The translations under genes were made by a program, and so were the position numbers. A stretch of 64,000 nucleotides of DNA, taken from the NCBI RefSeq assembly GCF_000620165.1, contig NZ_JHVN01000012.1, forward strand, positions 1-64,000, in the 5' to 3' direction. The notes below the pieces were generated by a model, which worked only from the letters and a program-made list of their open reading frames with translations, ran no database searches and had not been told where the DNA came from. Each line of letters begins with the position of its first letter. Positions within the stretch are counted from its first letter, which is position 1. Origin of the DNA: Anoxybacillus tepidamans PS2 (GTDB taxonomy: Bacteria; Bacillota; Bacilli; Bacillales; Anoxybacillaceae). This document shows, piece by piece, positions 25,014 to 32,791 of the stretch.

Positions 25014-25811
25014 ATGTGGAAATGGGAAGCAGATGAGGCAAAAGGTGTTGTTGTCATCGTTCACGGCGCGGCGGAGCATCATGGCCGCTATAAATGGCTG
25101 ACTGAAATGTTTCGTTTAAACGGTTTTCATGTGGTAATGGGGGATTTGCCGGGACAAGGAACGACGACAAGAAGAAAAAGAGGACACATTCATTCATTTG
25201 ACGAATATATCAATGAAGTAGAAGATTGGATTCAAGCAGCGAAAGATTTTCATCTTCCTATCTTTTTGCTAGGCCATAGCATGGGCGGTCTTATTGTAAT
25301 CAGAGCGCTGCAAGAAAAACGTCTTCCGATTAGCGGAGCCATCCTTTCCTCCCCATGTTTAGGATTAGTTACATATCCAGCGAAAGGACTCGATTTATTA
25401 TCGAGAATTTTAAATTATGTGACTCCGTCCATGCTATTTGATTCGGGATTGTCAGTAGAAGTAGCGACTAGAAATGAAGAAGTGCGTGAGATGGATAAAA
25501 ACGATTCACTTTATGTGACAAAAGTGTCTGTCCGCTGGTATCGTGAACTTATTAAGGCAATGCAACTTGCCCATCGAAATATCGCTAAGTTTTCGGACAT
25601 TCCATTGTTGCTCATGCAAGGGGGAGACGATAAAATTGTGGATAAAGCGATTGTCAAACAATGGTTTGACAATTTACCGATATCGGAAAAGGTGTATAAA
25701 GAGTGGAATTTCTTATATCATGAAATCTTCAATGAACCTGAGAGAGAAGATGTATTTCTATATGCAAAGACGTTTTTAGAAACGCAGTTGCAGCTACAAA
25801 AATCATTGTAA
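25014..25811 (+). CDS. ytpA: Lysophospholipase-like alpha/beta hydrolase YtpA
   Basis: 265-aa monoacylglycerol-lipase-type hydrolase. Nucleophile S89 in GHSMGG, oxyanion HGAAEH, acid in QGGDDKIVD; the usual catalytic-His position near YHEIFNEPER is filled. In B. subtilis YtpA is linked to formation of the lysophospholipid antibiotic bacilysocin. The start ATG 25014 follows AAAAGGGGGAC. It is followed after 14 bp by ytpB, so the pair is an operon. Confidence 0.9.
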   Translation: MWKWEADEAKGVVVIVHGAAEHHGRYKWLTEMFRLNGFHVVMGDLPGQGTTTRRKRGHIHSFDEYINEVEDWIQAAKDFHLPIFLLGHSMGGLIVIRALQEKRLPISGAILSSPCLGLVTYPAKGLDLLSRILNYVTPSMLFDSGLSVEVATRNEEVREMDKNDSLYVTKVSVRWYRELIKAMQLAHRNIAKFSDIPLLLMQGGDDKIVDKAIVKQWFDNLPISEKVYKEWNFLYHEIFNEPEREDVFLYAKTFLETQLQLQKSL

Positions 25812-25825
25812 CGGTACTAGTTGGG

Positions 25826-26902
25826 GTGAGCTTGTTGAGTATTCCTACACATCCGATTTCTCTAATGAAAAAAGTGTATCGCAATGTATTTCCAATCGTG
25901 CACCGCGAGTTGGCGTATTGGAAACAAAAAGCGAGCGCTATTCCCGATCCGGAGTTGCGGAGGCAAGCGTTAGCCAGCATTGAAACGAAAACGTTTCATT
26001 GCGAGGGAGGAGCTATTTTGGCGCTGCTGGCAGAGGCGAATATCGACGCCTGCATCCGCTTTATTGTCGCCTACCAGACCATTAGCGATTATCTTGATAA
26101 TTTATGTGACCGAAGCACGTCGCTCGACCCGCTTGACTTTCGGACGTTGCACGACTCAATGCCGGATGCTTTGCGGATCGATGCAATTCCCGTAAATTAT
26201 TACCGCCATCGCAACGAACAAAATGATGGAGGATATCTTCATGAACTCGTTTATACGTGTCAAAATGTGTTGAAACAAGTGAAGCATTATGAAATTATTG
26301 CTCCGTTATTAGCGGAACTAGCGGGTTATTATTGCGACTTGCAAGTACATAAGCATGTGAAACAAGAGGAGCGAGTACCGCGCCTCGAACGATGGTTTGA
26401 ACAACATAAACAAAATCTCCCGCCGATGGAATGGTACGAATTCTCGGCGTGTTCCGGTTCGACATTAGGCATTTTTTGTTTAGTCGCTTACGCGTTTACC
26501 GATTCATTTAATGAAGAAATGGCAAGGCGCGTACGCAACGGTTATTTTCCGTATATTCAAGGATTGCACATTTTGCTCGATTACTTTATTGATCAAGAAG
26601 AAGACCGGGTAGGCGGGGATTTAAACTTTTGCTTTTATTATCCAAACGATTCGGTTTTGTATGAGCGTTTTTGCCATTTTATTGAAGAGGCGGATCGCCA
26701 TGTAGATGAGCTGCCGCACGGTGCATTTCATCGCCTCATTCATCGCGGGCTGTTAGGGCTATATTTATCGGATCGCAAGGTGACCGAACAGCGCCACATT
26801 CGCAGGCTGGCTAAACAATTGATCCGCTGCGGCGGTGCGGTTTCCCTCTTTTTTTACTGGAATAGCCGCATGTATCGAGCATGGCAAAAATGGGGGAAAT
26901 AA
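25826..26902 (+). CDS. ytpB: Tetraprenyl-beta-curcumene synthase YtpB (DUF2600)
   Basis: Large-terpene synthase that cyclises tetraprenyl diphosphate (C35), first step to sesquarterpenes of spores and membranes. 358 aa, all-helical. Conserved motif DYLDNLCDR (DUF2600 aspartate motif) and a second acidic motif DYFIDQEEDRVGGDLNFC are present. The start is ambiguous: GTG 25826 or TTG 25832/25835 after GTTGGGGTGAG. Operon with ytpA. Its terminator is the insertion point of repeat copy D. Confidence 0.92.
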   Translation: MSLLSIPTHPISLMKKVYRNVFPIVHRELAYWKQKASAIPDPELRRQALASIETKTFHCEGGAILALLAEANIDACIRFIVAYQTISDYLDNLCDRSTSLDPLDFRTLHDSMPDALRIDAIPVNYYRHRNEQNDGGYLHELVYTCQNVLKQVKHYEIIAPLLAELAGYYCDLQVHKHVKQEERVPRLERWFEQHKQNLPPMEWYEFSACSGSTLGIFCLVAYAFTDSFNEEMARRVRNGYFPYIQGLHILLDYFIDQEEDRVGGDLNFCFYYPNDSVLYERFCHFIEEADRHVDELPHGAFHRLIHRGLLGLYLSDRKVTEQRHIRRLAKQLIRCGGAVSLFFYWNSRMYRAWQKWGK

Positions 26903-26907
26903 GAAAG

Positions 26908-26934
26908 AGGCTGTTGCTAGCAGAACAGCCTTTT
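26908..26934 (+). terminator. ytpB intrinsic terminator
   Basis: AGGCTGTT and AACAGCCT around GCTAGCAG, then TTTTAAC. The T-tract is also the left flank of repeat copy D. Confidence 0.75.
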
Positions 26935-26993
26935 AACATATCTACCGAGAAGTCTCCCACCTCTAAGCGAAGTGTAGGTGGGGAAGGTTCATC
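26932..26993 (+). repeat. Solo TnpB-element end repeat, copy D (left/right hybrid)
   Basis: TTTAACATATCTACCGAGAA, hairpin CCCACCT-CTAAGCGAAGTGT-AGGTGGG, then GAAGGTTCAT. The left side and loop equal the left end of the full elements, and the last 10 bp equal their right end. It fills the whole gap between ytpB and ytqB and supplies the ytqB stop codon (TGA, complement of 26989-26991). Confidence 0.85.
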
Positions 26994-27561
26994 GTTTTTC
27001 AATAGCAATAATAAAAGGTGGATGGTTTATTTGGTTGATAAATTCATATCGCAGTACGTGAGCTTGTTTTTGGTCTAGCGTTTGCACATATTCAAGCAAT
27101 GCGTCCCGCTCGATCGCCCCTTCTGGATGTCCATGATAAACGACTAAGACGATGATGCCTTCAGGAGCTAGAATGTGCAATAGTTGTTCTATCGCTCGAA
27201 TGGTGGATTCCGGTTTCGTGACGATTTGTTTGTCGCCCCCTGGCAAATAGCCGAGATTAAAGATGGCGCCAGTAATGCGTCCGTGATAGTGTGCCGAAAT
27301 TTTCTCGATCAGCTTATCATGGCTCGCCTGAAATAATGTTACTTGTTCAAGCATTCCATGTTCTTGCAGGCGCTTGGCGGTATTTTCAATCGCTTCGGAT
27401 TGTATGTCAAATCCAAAAACATGTCCTTTTTTTCCGACTCGTTCTGCTAAATAAAGGGTGTCATGTCCGTTGCCAACTGTTGCATCGACCGCGATGTCGC
27501 CTTCTTTAACAGCTAAATCGATGAGCGAGCGGGCAAATGGGAGAATGCGCATAAGCTTCAT
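26989..27561 (-). CDS. ytqB: SAM-dependent rRNA methyltransferase YtqB
   Basis: 190-aa class I methyltransferase of the rRNA_methylase (YtqB/PF06962) family. SAM-binding motif I is VDATVGNGHDT, motif II FGFDIQ, and the IFNLGYLPGGDK block is the likely substrate/catalytic motif. The start ATG 27561 overlaps the ytqA stop by 4 bp (ATGA), so translation is coupled. Its stop codon lies in repeat copy D, so the C-terminus may have been slightly changed by the insertion. Confidence 0.9.
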   Translation of the reverse strand: MKLMRILPFARSLIDLAVKEGDIAVDATVGNGHDTLYLAERVGKKGHVFGFDIQSEAIENTAKRLQEHGMLEQVTLFQASHDKLIEKISAHYHGRITGAIFNLGYLPGGDKQIVTKPESTIRAIEQLLHILAPEGIIVLVVYHGHPEGAIERDALLEYVQTLDQKQAHVLRYEFINQINHPPFIIAIEKR

Positions 27562-28511
27562 ATTGCTTTCAACTCCTTTTTATAATATTTTCCTTGATAG
27601 CTGTCACGCCGTTTCAATTCTTTGTCGATGGCGTTTAATACTTCCCATTTGCTGACGCTCCACATCGGGCCGATCATTAAGTCAATCGGGCCATCTCCAG
27701 TGACGCGGTGGATGATCATTTCCGGAGGCAGCACTTCTAATTGATCGCAAACGAGGTGAATGTACTCATCGAACGATAAAAACTGAAGTAATCCTTTTTC
27801 GTATTGTTTTACCATCGGTGTTCCTTTTAACAAGTGCAATAAATGAATTTTAATGCCTTGTACGTCCAAGCGGGCGACCGTTTTCGCCGTTTCCATCATC
27901 ATATCGTAGTTTTCAAGGGGCAACCCATTGATGATGTGGGTGCAAACACGAATGCCGTGCTTGCGGAGTTTATTCACTCCTTCGACGTAGCAGTCGAAAT
28001 CATGAGCGCGATTAATAAGGAGTGCGGTACGTTCATGAACCGTTTGTAAGCCAAGCTCCACCCAGAGATATGTTCGTTCATTCAATTCCGCCAAATATTC
28101 GACGACATCATCCGGAAGGCAATCGGGGCGAGTGGCAATTGATAAGCCGACGACACCTTCAAGGTTTAAAACGGTTTCGTATTTTTCACGCAGCACATCG
28201 ACCGGGGCATGCGTGTTTGTGAAGGCTTGAAAATACGCTAAATATTTTCCTTCTTTCCATTTGTTATGCATCTTTTCCTTAATCGTATGGAACTGCGTGA
28301 CTAAATCATCGGCGCGATCGCCTGCAAAATCGCCGGATCCAGCCGCGCTGCAAAATGTACATCCTCCATATGCCACTGTGCCGTCGCGATTTGGACAATC
28401 GAAGCCGCCATCCAAAGAGATTTTAAACACCTTATGTCCAAACGTTTGCCGCAAATGGTAGTTCCACGTATGATAACGTTTCTGATCGTTGCTATATGGA
28501 AATGGGTTCAT
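27558..28511 (-). CDS. ytqA: TIGR01212-family radical SAM protein YtqA
   Basis: 317-aa Elp3-like radical SAM enzyme. The 4Fe-4S cluster Cys are C39, C51 and C54 (CPNRDGTVAYGGCTFC), with the wide first spacing typical of this family. GLSIATRPDC and WVELGLQT are further conserved blocks. In Bacilli these enzymes are paired with YtqB and probably act together on RNA; the exact reaction is not established from sequence. The start ATG 28511 follows GGGGGAAC. Confidence 0.92.
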   Translation of the reverse strand: MNPFPYSNDQKRYHTWNYHLRQTFGHKVFKISLDGGFDCPNRDGTVAYGGCTFCSAAGSGDFAGDRADDLVTQFHTIKEKMHNKWKEGKYLAYFQAFTNTHAPVDVLREKYETVLNLEGVVGLSIATRPDCLPDDVVEYLAELNERTYLWVELGLQTVHERTALLINRAHDFDCYVEGVNKLRKHGIRVCTHIINGLPLENYDMMMETAKTVARLDVQGIKIHLLHLLKGTPMVKQYEKGLLQFLSFDEYIHLVCDQLEVLPPEMIIHRVTGDGPIDLMIGPMWSVSKWEVLNAIDKELKRRDSYQGKYYKKELKAI

Positions 28512-28664
28512 GGAAGTTCCCCCTTTGTTTGCGTTACATCATTTCAGCATTGTAGCACGATTTATCTAAAAAATCGACTGCTTCCAATCATTGACGTCAT
28601 AAAGAAATCACAAATAATGCACATTAAAAGGGAAACGACTATTTTTGAGCTGGAGGGAACAAAA

Positions 28665-28928
28665 ATGGCGACGCGGCAATCAGTCGAACAATTTTTGCAG
28701 CATTGCGAAGATGTTATTCGTTATGCGCAAGAGCAATATAATGAAGCGCAAAGACAAGAGCATTATAACGATACGGAATACACGAATGCTCAACAAAGGC
28801 TGGAGGAGGCCGTGAATGAATTGGCGCACTTGGCGTTAAGTTGTAACGCCCAACAACGTGAACAGCTTCACCGGATGCGTTTGCAGCTTGAGCAGCTGCA
28901 AAATGACATGATTTTGTTGGATCATTAA
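28665..28928 (+). CDS. ytzC: YtzC, DUF2524 family protein
   Basis: 87-aa hydrophilic, almost entirely helical protein with coiled-coil character (heavy in Gln, Glu, Leu; VEQFLQHCEDVIRYAQEQYN). It matches the Bacillus YtzC/DUF2524 family. The start ATG 28665 follows TGGAGGGAAC; a longer frame from 28434 overlaps ytqA and is rejected. Function unknown. The next small gene starts 11 bp later and is probably co-transcribed. Confidence 0.85.
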   Translation: MATRQSVEQFLQHCEDVIRYAQEQYNEAQRQEHYNDTEYTNAQQRLEEAVNELAHLALSCNAQQREQLHRMRLQLEQLQNDMILLDH

Positions 28929-28939
28929 AGGAGGACGCT

Positions 28940-29107
28940 ATGAAAAAGCGTTCGAAGCAAAACAATCCGGAACAAAAAACAAGAAATGGAATCAATAATA
29001 ACGATATCGAGTTGGGAACGGATTTCGATCCGATCAAACAGTCAAAAAAAGCGTATGAGCAAACTGGCGGGCAGCCGCAAAAATCAAAGCAGCATATCGA
29101 GCAGTAG
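28940..29107 (+). CDS. Small basic hydrophilic protein, unknown
   Basis: 55-aa protein starting MKKRSKQNNPEQKTRNG and rich in Lys, Asn and Gln, with IELGTDFDPIKQSKKAYEQTGG in the middle. The ribosome-binding site AAAGGAGG lies 7 nt before ATG 28940, so translation is credible. Composition recalls small spore proteins, but I cannot place it in a family. It ends just before a strong terminator, as the last gene of the ytzC unit. Confidence 0.65.
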   Translation: MKKRSKQNNPEQKTRNGINNNDIELGTDFDPIKQSKKAYEQTGGQPQKSKQHIEQ

Positions 29108-29116
29108 CGTTTCAAG

Positions 29117-29152
29117 GAGCTTCCTAATCGGATTTAGGGAAGCTCTTTTTTA
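29117..29152 (+). terminator. Intrinsic terminator
   Basis: GAGCTTCCTAA/TTAGGGAAGCTC stem (one bulge) followed by TTTTTT; ends the ytzC unit. Confidence 0.85.
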
Positions 29153-29965
29153 TATTAAGTGTTTTCACGATTTTGAACGTGTCAGTTGAGCTGTTATGAT
29201 TGCAATTTTATATTTATATGTCCGGGAGACAGTACTTTTATTTTTCATATTGCGTCTCTTTTTGAAAATGATTACAATTTATTTTGGGACTCGAAATAAT
29301 TTAAGGAGGAAAAATATATGCCCCGCGCTCTTTGGATGTTAATGATTGGAATGGCTGTTTACGTAACAGGGGCTTCTTTTTTATGGCCTTTAAATGCCAT
29401 TTATGTTCATGACGAGTTACATAAACCGCTCTCGGTAGCAGGGATCGTGTTGATGTTAAATTCTGCTGCAACGATTGCCGGCAATTTATTAGGGGGCGTG
29501 CTATTTGATAAGTGGAGCGGCTTTCGTACGTTGATGATGGGTGCTGCGACGACGCTTGCAGCGATTGTTTCTCTCATTTTTTTTCACGGCTGGCCTCATT
29601 ACCCAATTTTTCTTACTATTATTGGATTGGGAGCAGGAATTGTATTTCCTGTTATGAACGCCTATGCAGGTGCTGTTTGGCCGGAAGGGGGAAGAAAAGC
29701 GTTTAACGCGATATATGTGGCGCAAAACGTAGGGGTAGCGGCCGGTTCAGCGCTAGGGGGATGGATCGCATCGTATTCATTCGATTGGATTTTTGTGGCG
29801 AACTCTCTTATGTATGATTTATTTTTTATTTTAACATACCTACCGAGAAGTCTCCCACCTCTAAGCGAAGTGTAGGTGGGGGATGAATCGGCTGTTTTTC
29901 TTCCTAAAACAGAACGTATGTGCTATAATTACCTTAGACAAGTTGTAATGAAAGGAGGAATCACG

Positions 29966-31144
29966 ATGCTCCGCGGTCAAAAAGTCGCCTTTCGTGCCTC
30001 CAAGAGGGATCTCGAACGGCTATGGACCTGCAACCGAGAGTCAGCTCGCGTTTGGAATGAGTGCCTCCGGCTCGCCAAAGACTATTTCCTTCAATACGGC
30101 CGCCGCATCTCAAAAAGCGAACTGCAAAAGCACACGAAAGGCCGCTTCCATCTCCACAGCCAGTCGATCCAAGCCGTTTGCCACCAATATCTCTTCGCGC
30201 GACAATCGGCACAAGCCGCTATTCAAAAAGGACTTCACCATGCTCGCTACCCATACAAACAAAAGAAATTTTTCAACACGAAATGGGCGAAAGATGGGTT
30301 CAAAGTGTACGAAAATGGAACCATTGCGTTATCGATGGGCATCCATGGTGGAAAAAGAGAAGAACCGATCCTCGTCCATGTCTCCCGCTTACCCAAAGGA
30401 ACGATCAAGGAAATCGAATGTTGTTATAACCACGGTTGGTATTTGGCCATCACCTACGACGACGGTCGGGAAGCGAAAGCGTATCAACCGGGCCGTTCCG
30501 TCGGTGTCGATCTCGGTGAAATCCATACGATCGGCGCCTTTTGCGAAAACGGTCAAGCGCTCTTGATTACAGGGAGAAAGGTGCGCTCGCTTCATCGGTT
30601 GCGAAACAAGAAATTGGCTGACATTCAACGACGGCAATCCAAATGCCAAAAAGGCTCCCGAAGATGGAAGAAGTATGAACGAGCCAAACGATATCTCCTA
30701 TCCAAATCCGAACGCCAGCTGCGGGATGCGCTTCATAAAACGACCAAGCAATTCGTCGATTGGTGCCTCGCTCAATCTGTTTCCGACGTATACATCGGAA
30801 ATGTCGAAGGAGTCGAGCGACACACGAGAAAGAAAAAGAAAGTGCACCGGAAGCAGGCGCAAAAACTCTCCAACTGGTCATTCGGAAAAGTGAAGCAATA
30901 TTTGGCTTACAAACTAGCCCAACAAGGCATTCGTCTGAAAGAAATTGATGAATCGTATACAAGTCAGACATGTCCTGTCTGCCAAAAGAGAAGAAAAAGT
31001 TCCACCCGAATCTTTGCCTGTTCTTGCGGGTATCAAGAACATCGGGACATTCATGGCGCCCGCAACATTTTGAGCAAGGCGATCCATCAACAGATCGTTC
31101 TGTGGGATATGCGAACGACGCTCACGTATCTACGGATTGCCTAA
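29966..31144 (+). CDS. tnpB: TnpB RNA-guided nuclease (OrfB transposase family), copy 1
   Basis: 392-aa TnpB, ancestor type of Cas12. RuvC acidic residues are all present: D182 (VGVDLGE), E281 (NVEGVE), D361 (HRDIHGARN). The zinc ribbon is C336, C339, C352, C354 (CPVC...CSC). The start is ATG 29966 after GAAAGGAGG; the frame extends to 29876 but that part is left-end hairpin DNA. Expected to cut DNA next to a short motif under guidance of an RNA from the element's right end. About nine-tenths identical by eye to copy 2. Confidence 0.93.
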   Translation: MLRGQKVAFRASKRDLERLWTCNRESARVWNECLRLAKDYFLQYGRRISKSELQKHTKGRFHLHSQSIQAVCHQYLFARQSAQAAIQKGLHHARYPYKQKKFFNTKWAKDGFKVYENGTIALSMGIHGGKREEPILVHVSRLPKGTIKEIECCYNHGWYLAITYDDGREAKAYQPGRSVGVDLGEIHTIGAFCENGQALLITGRKVRSLHRLRNKKLADIQRRQSKCQKGSRRWKKYERAKRYLLSKSERQLRDALHKTTKQFVDWCLAQSVSDVYIGNVEGVERHTRKKKKVHRKQAQKLSNWSFGKVKQYLAYKLAQQGIRLKEIDESYTSQTCPVCQKRRKSSTRIFACSCGYQEHRDIHGARNILSKAIHQQIVLWDMRTTLTYLRIA

Positions 31145-31332
31145 GCAAGAAGTAGTAGACGGGTCGGACCGCCCCATCGGTGACAGGCCGATGTTGCTTA
31201 CTGAATCGGTCGAGAAGGCTTCCGGTATTCCTATCGAGCCGGAGAAGACCGCCTTCTTCTGCGTTGAAGCTTCTTCGATCGAGTGGTAAGAAACTCCCAC
31301 CTCTAAATGAAATGTAGGTGGGAGAGGTTCAT
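31145..31332 (+). ncRNA. Putative omega RNA (guide RNA) region of TnpB copy 1
   Basis: The 188 bp from the tnpB stop to the right end are rich in stems (GGTCGGACCGCC, CATCGGTGACAGGCCGATG, GGCTTCCGG...CCGGAGAAG..GCC). They are strongly conserved between the two elements, as expected for omega RNA. The RNA usually begins inside the 3' part of tnpB and ends with about 16-20 nt of flanking DNA as guide, here starting near 31332. The 5' end is not determined. Confidence 0.55.
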
Positions 31333-31668
31333 TTTTATGGCAAGCGAGCTCATTTTGGCACTTTGTTGCCGCGATGGTTGTGCTGACAATTGCTGAAATG
31401 CTTGTTTGGCCGGCCATTCCGGCTGTAGCTAGCCAATTGGCTCCCCAAGGAAGAGAAGGTTTCTACCAAGGGGTTGTGAACAGCACGGCAACGGCCGGTC
31501 GAATGGTTGGCCCCGTTCTAGGCGGATTTGTTGTTGATGCCGCTGGTATGAAACGTTTGCTCGCTTTGCTGCTTGTATTCCTTCTTATTTCCGTTTTTAC
31601 GACTTCCATTTACGATCGGAAGTTAAGCGGTGAACGAAAAGCAAAAAAGAAAGCGGTAGGGATGATGT

Positions 31669-31702
31669 AAAAAGCACTCGGAATCAATCCGAGTGCTTTT
31701 TA
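31669..31702 (+). terminator. Intrinsic terminator after MFS remnant
   Basis: AAAAGCACTCGGA/TCCGAGTGCTTTT perfect stem followed by TATT, overlapping the MFS stop codon. Confidence 0.85.
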
Positions 31703-31741
31703 TTGACAATCATCGTATAGTTCGATATATATCTAATTAGA
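31703..31741 (+). promoter_or_regulatory. Promoter and operator of the ArsR-family gene
   Basis: TTGACA (31703) and TATATA (31726) are spaced by exactly 17 bp. The palindrome ATCTAATTAGAT (31730-31741) overlaps the -10 and the transcription start. A site there suits autorepression by the downstream regulator; which protein binds is inferred. Confidence 0.65.
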
Positions 31742-31771
31742 TGATTATCAAATTTTTTGGGGGGAGCACCT

Positions 31772-32353
31772 ATGCAATTAAACCGATTAGTCAGCTTTTT
31801 TAAAACGATAGGTGATCCGACGCGCCTACGCATCATTAAGCTGTTAGCGGAAGGACCGCTGCACGGGCAAGCAATTGCCGGCAAGCTCGGCTTGACGCCG
31901 CCGACGATTACGCATCATTTGCACAAGCTGCGCGAAGTGAACGCGGTGTACGAGCGCCGCGACGGTAATACGATTTATTTTTACTTAAACGAATCGGTTA
32001 TAAAGCACTATGCATCAGCTTTAATGGATTTATCTAAACAAGACGAGGTGAAAAAGGAGATAAAGGATCTTATGGCTGAACGGCAAAAGGTGATTGACAA
32101 TTTCTTTGCGAATGACGGGCGGCTGAAACATATTCCGGCGCAGCGGAAAAAGAAGCTAATTGTGCTTGAGCACATTTTAAAAGGGCTGCAAAAAGGAAAA
32201 AAATACGGAGAAAAAGAGTTGAACGAGTATATCAAAAAATTTTATGATGATTACGCTACGATTCGACGAGAATTTATTATTAACAACTATATGTATCGTG
32301 AAAACGGAATTTACGAGCTGAATCCGGAAGAAATGTGGGCAAAGATTGAATAA
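31772..32353 (+). CDS. ArsR-family regulator with C-terminal DUF2087
   Basis: 193-aa protein. The N-terminal winged helix has IGDPTRLRIIKLLAEGPLHGQAIAGKLGLTPPTITHHLHKLREVNAV, the helix-turn-helix of the ArsR/SmtB family. The C-terminal part (about 105-190) is DUF2087 with RKKKLIVLEHILKGLQKGKKYGEKELNEYIKKFYDD. No Cys pair for metal sensing is visible. The start ATG 31772 follows GGGGGGAG. It probably controlled the adjacent MFS gene (now broken) and itself. Confidence 0.85.
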   Translation: MQLNRLVSFFKTIGDPTRLRIIKLLAEGPLHGQAIAGKLGLTPPTITHHLHKLREVNAVYERRDGNTIYFYLNESVIKHYASALMDLSKQDEVKKEIKDLMAERQKVIDNFFANDGRLKHIPAQRKKKLIVLEHILKGLQKGKKYGEKELNEYIKKFYDDYATIRREFIINNYMYRENGIYELNPEEMWAKIE

Positions 32354-32504
32354 GGGAGAGCGAGATAGCAATTGAAAAAGTTCCTCATATAATGAAAAAC
32401 AGCATGCAGTGTAATGAATTATTTGGATGACACTTGCAACGAAGCAATAAATTTCTTAAAATAATGATTATAATAAAATATTGCCAAATAACGGTGAAAA
32501 GGAA

Positions 32505-32737
32505 TAGTAATGAACAAAACGGAATGCAGAGAGTTGACGGTCGGTGCGAGTCAACCGATGTTTGTTCATGAACTCGCCTTTGAGTTGCGGATGTGAACAG
32601 CTTTATGCCGAGTAATGTCCGCCGTGAATCTGCGTTAACGAATCGAGCGAGCGCATGCTTTTGTGCGCTAACTAGGGTGGTACCGCGGGAAGTTCAACCT
32701 CTCGTCCCTTGTACGGAAGGGCGCGAGGTTTTTTTAT
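32505..32737 (+). promoter_or_regulatory. T-box leader of leuS
   Basis: The antiterminator bulge AGGGTGGTACCGCGG is at 32674-32688. The terminator AACCTC...CGAGGTTTTTTT ends at 32737. Stem I begins near AGTAATGAACAAA (pairing with TTTGTTCA) and holds CTC in GAACTCGCC (about 32573), a Leu codon, as candidate specifier. Uncharged tRNA-Leu should allow readthrough into leuS. Region 32354-32504 holds nothing else recognisable. Confidence 0.95.
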
Positions 32738-32791
32738 TTTCTATTTTGTTAACACTTGTGAAATAGAAAGAGAAGGATGGGAGGACACGAC

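Larger units (their letters stand above)
29836..31332 (+). mobile_element. IS200/IS605-group (IS1341-type) TnpB element, copy 1
   Basis: The left end ACATACCTACCGAGAAG carries hairpin CCCACCT...AGGTGGG. The right end has hairpin CTCCCACCT...AGGTGGGAG and then AGGTTCA. It carries tnpB only, no tnpA, and has no terminal inverted repeats or target duplication, as expected for the group. The left flank is TTTTAAC. Ends are placed by comparing copies 1 and 2 and the solo repeats; exact cleavage points are within 1-2 nt. Confidence 0.88.
29318..31670 (+). pseudogene. MFS transporter gene split by a TnpB element, middle part missing
   Basis: 29318-29835 encodes six membrane segments of an MFS drug-efflux-type protein (start ATG 29318 after AAGGAGG; last native residues DLFFILT). 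31331-31670 encodes a C-terminal part, FLWQASSFWHFVAAMVVLTIAEMLVW...GRMVGPVLGG, corresponding to segments 10-12. If the element is removed at TTTAAC/A the two parts join in frame (TTA ACA TTT TTA TGG), giving about 285 aa. Family members are about 390-400 aa, so roughly 100 residues (segments 7-9) are absent. The product is probably non-functional. Confidence 0.8.

Noticed and set aside
29876-29965. N-terminal extension of TnpB copy 1 (and the same at 37240 for copy 2)
   Set aside because: This part translates the left-end hairpin and spacer; a strong AAAGGAGG site precedes the internal ATG that gives normal-length TnpB.
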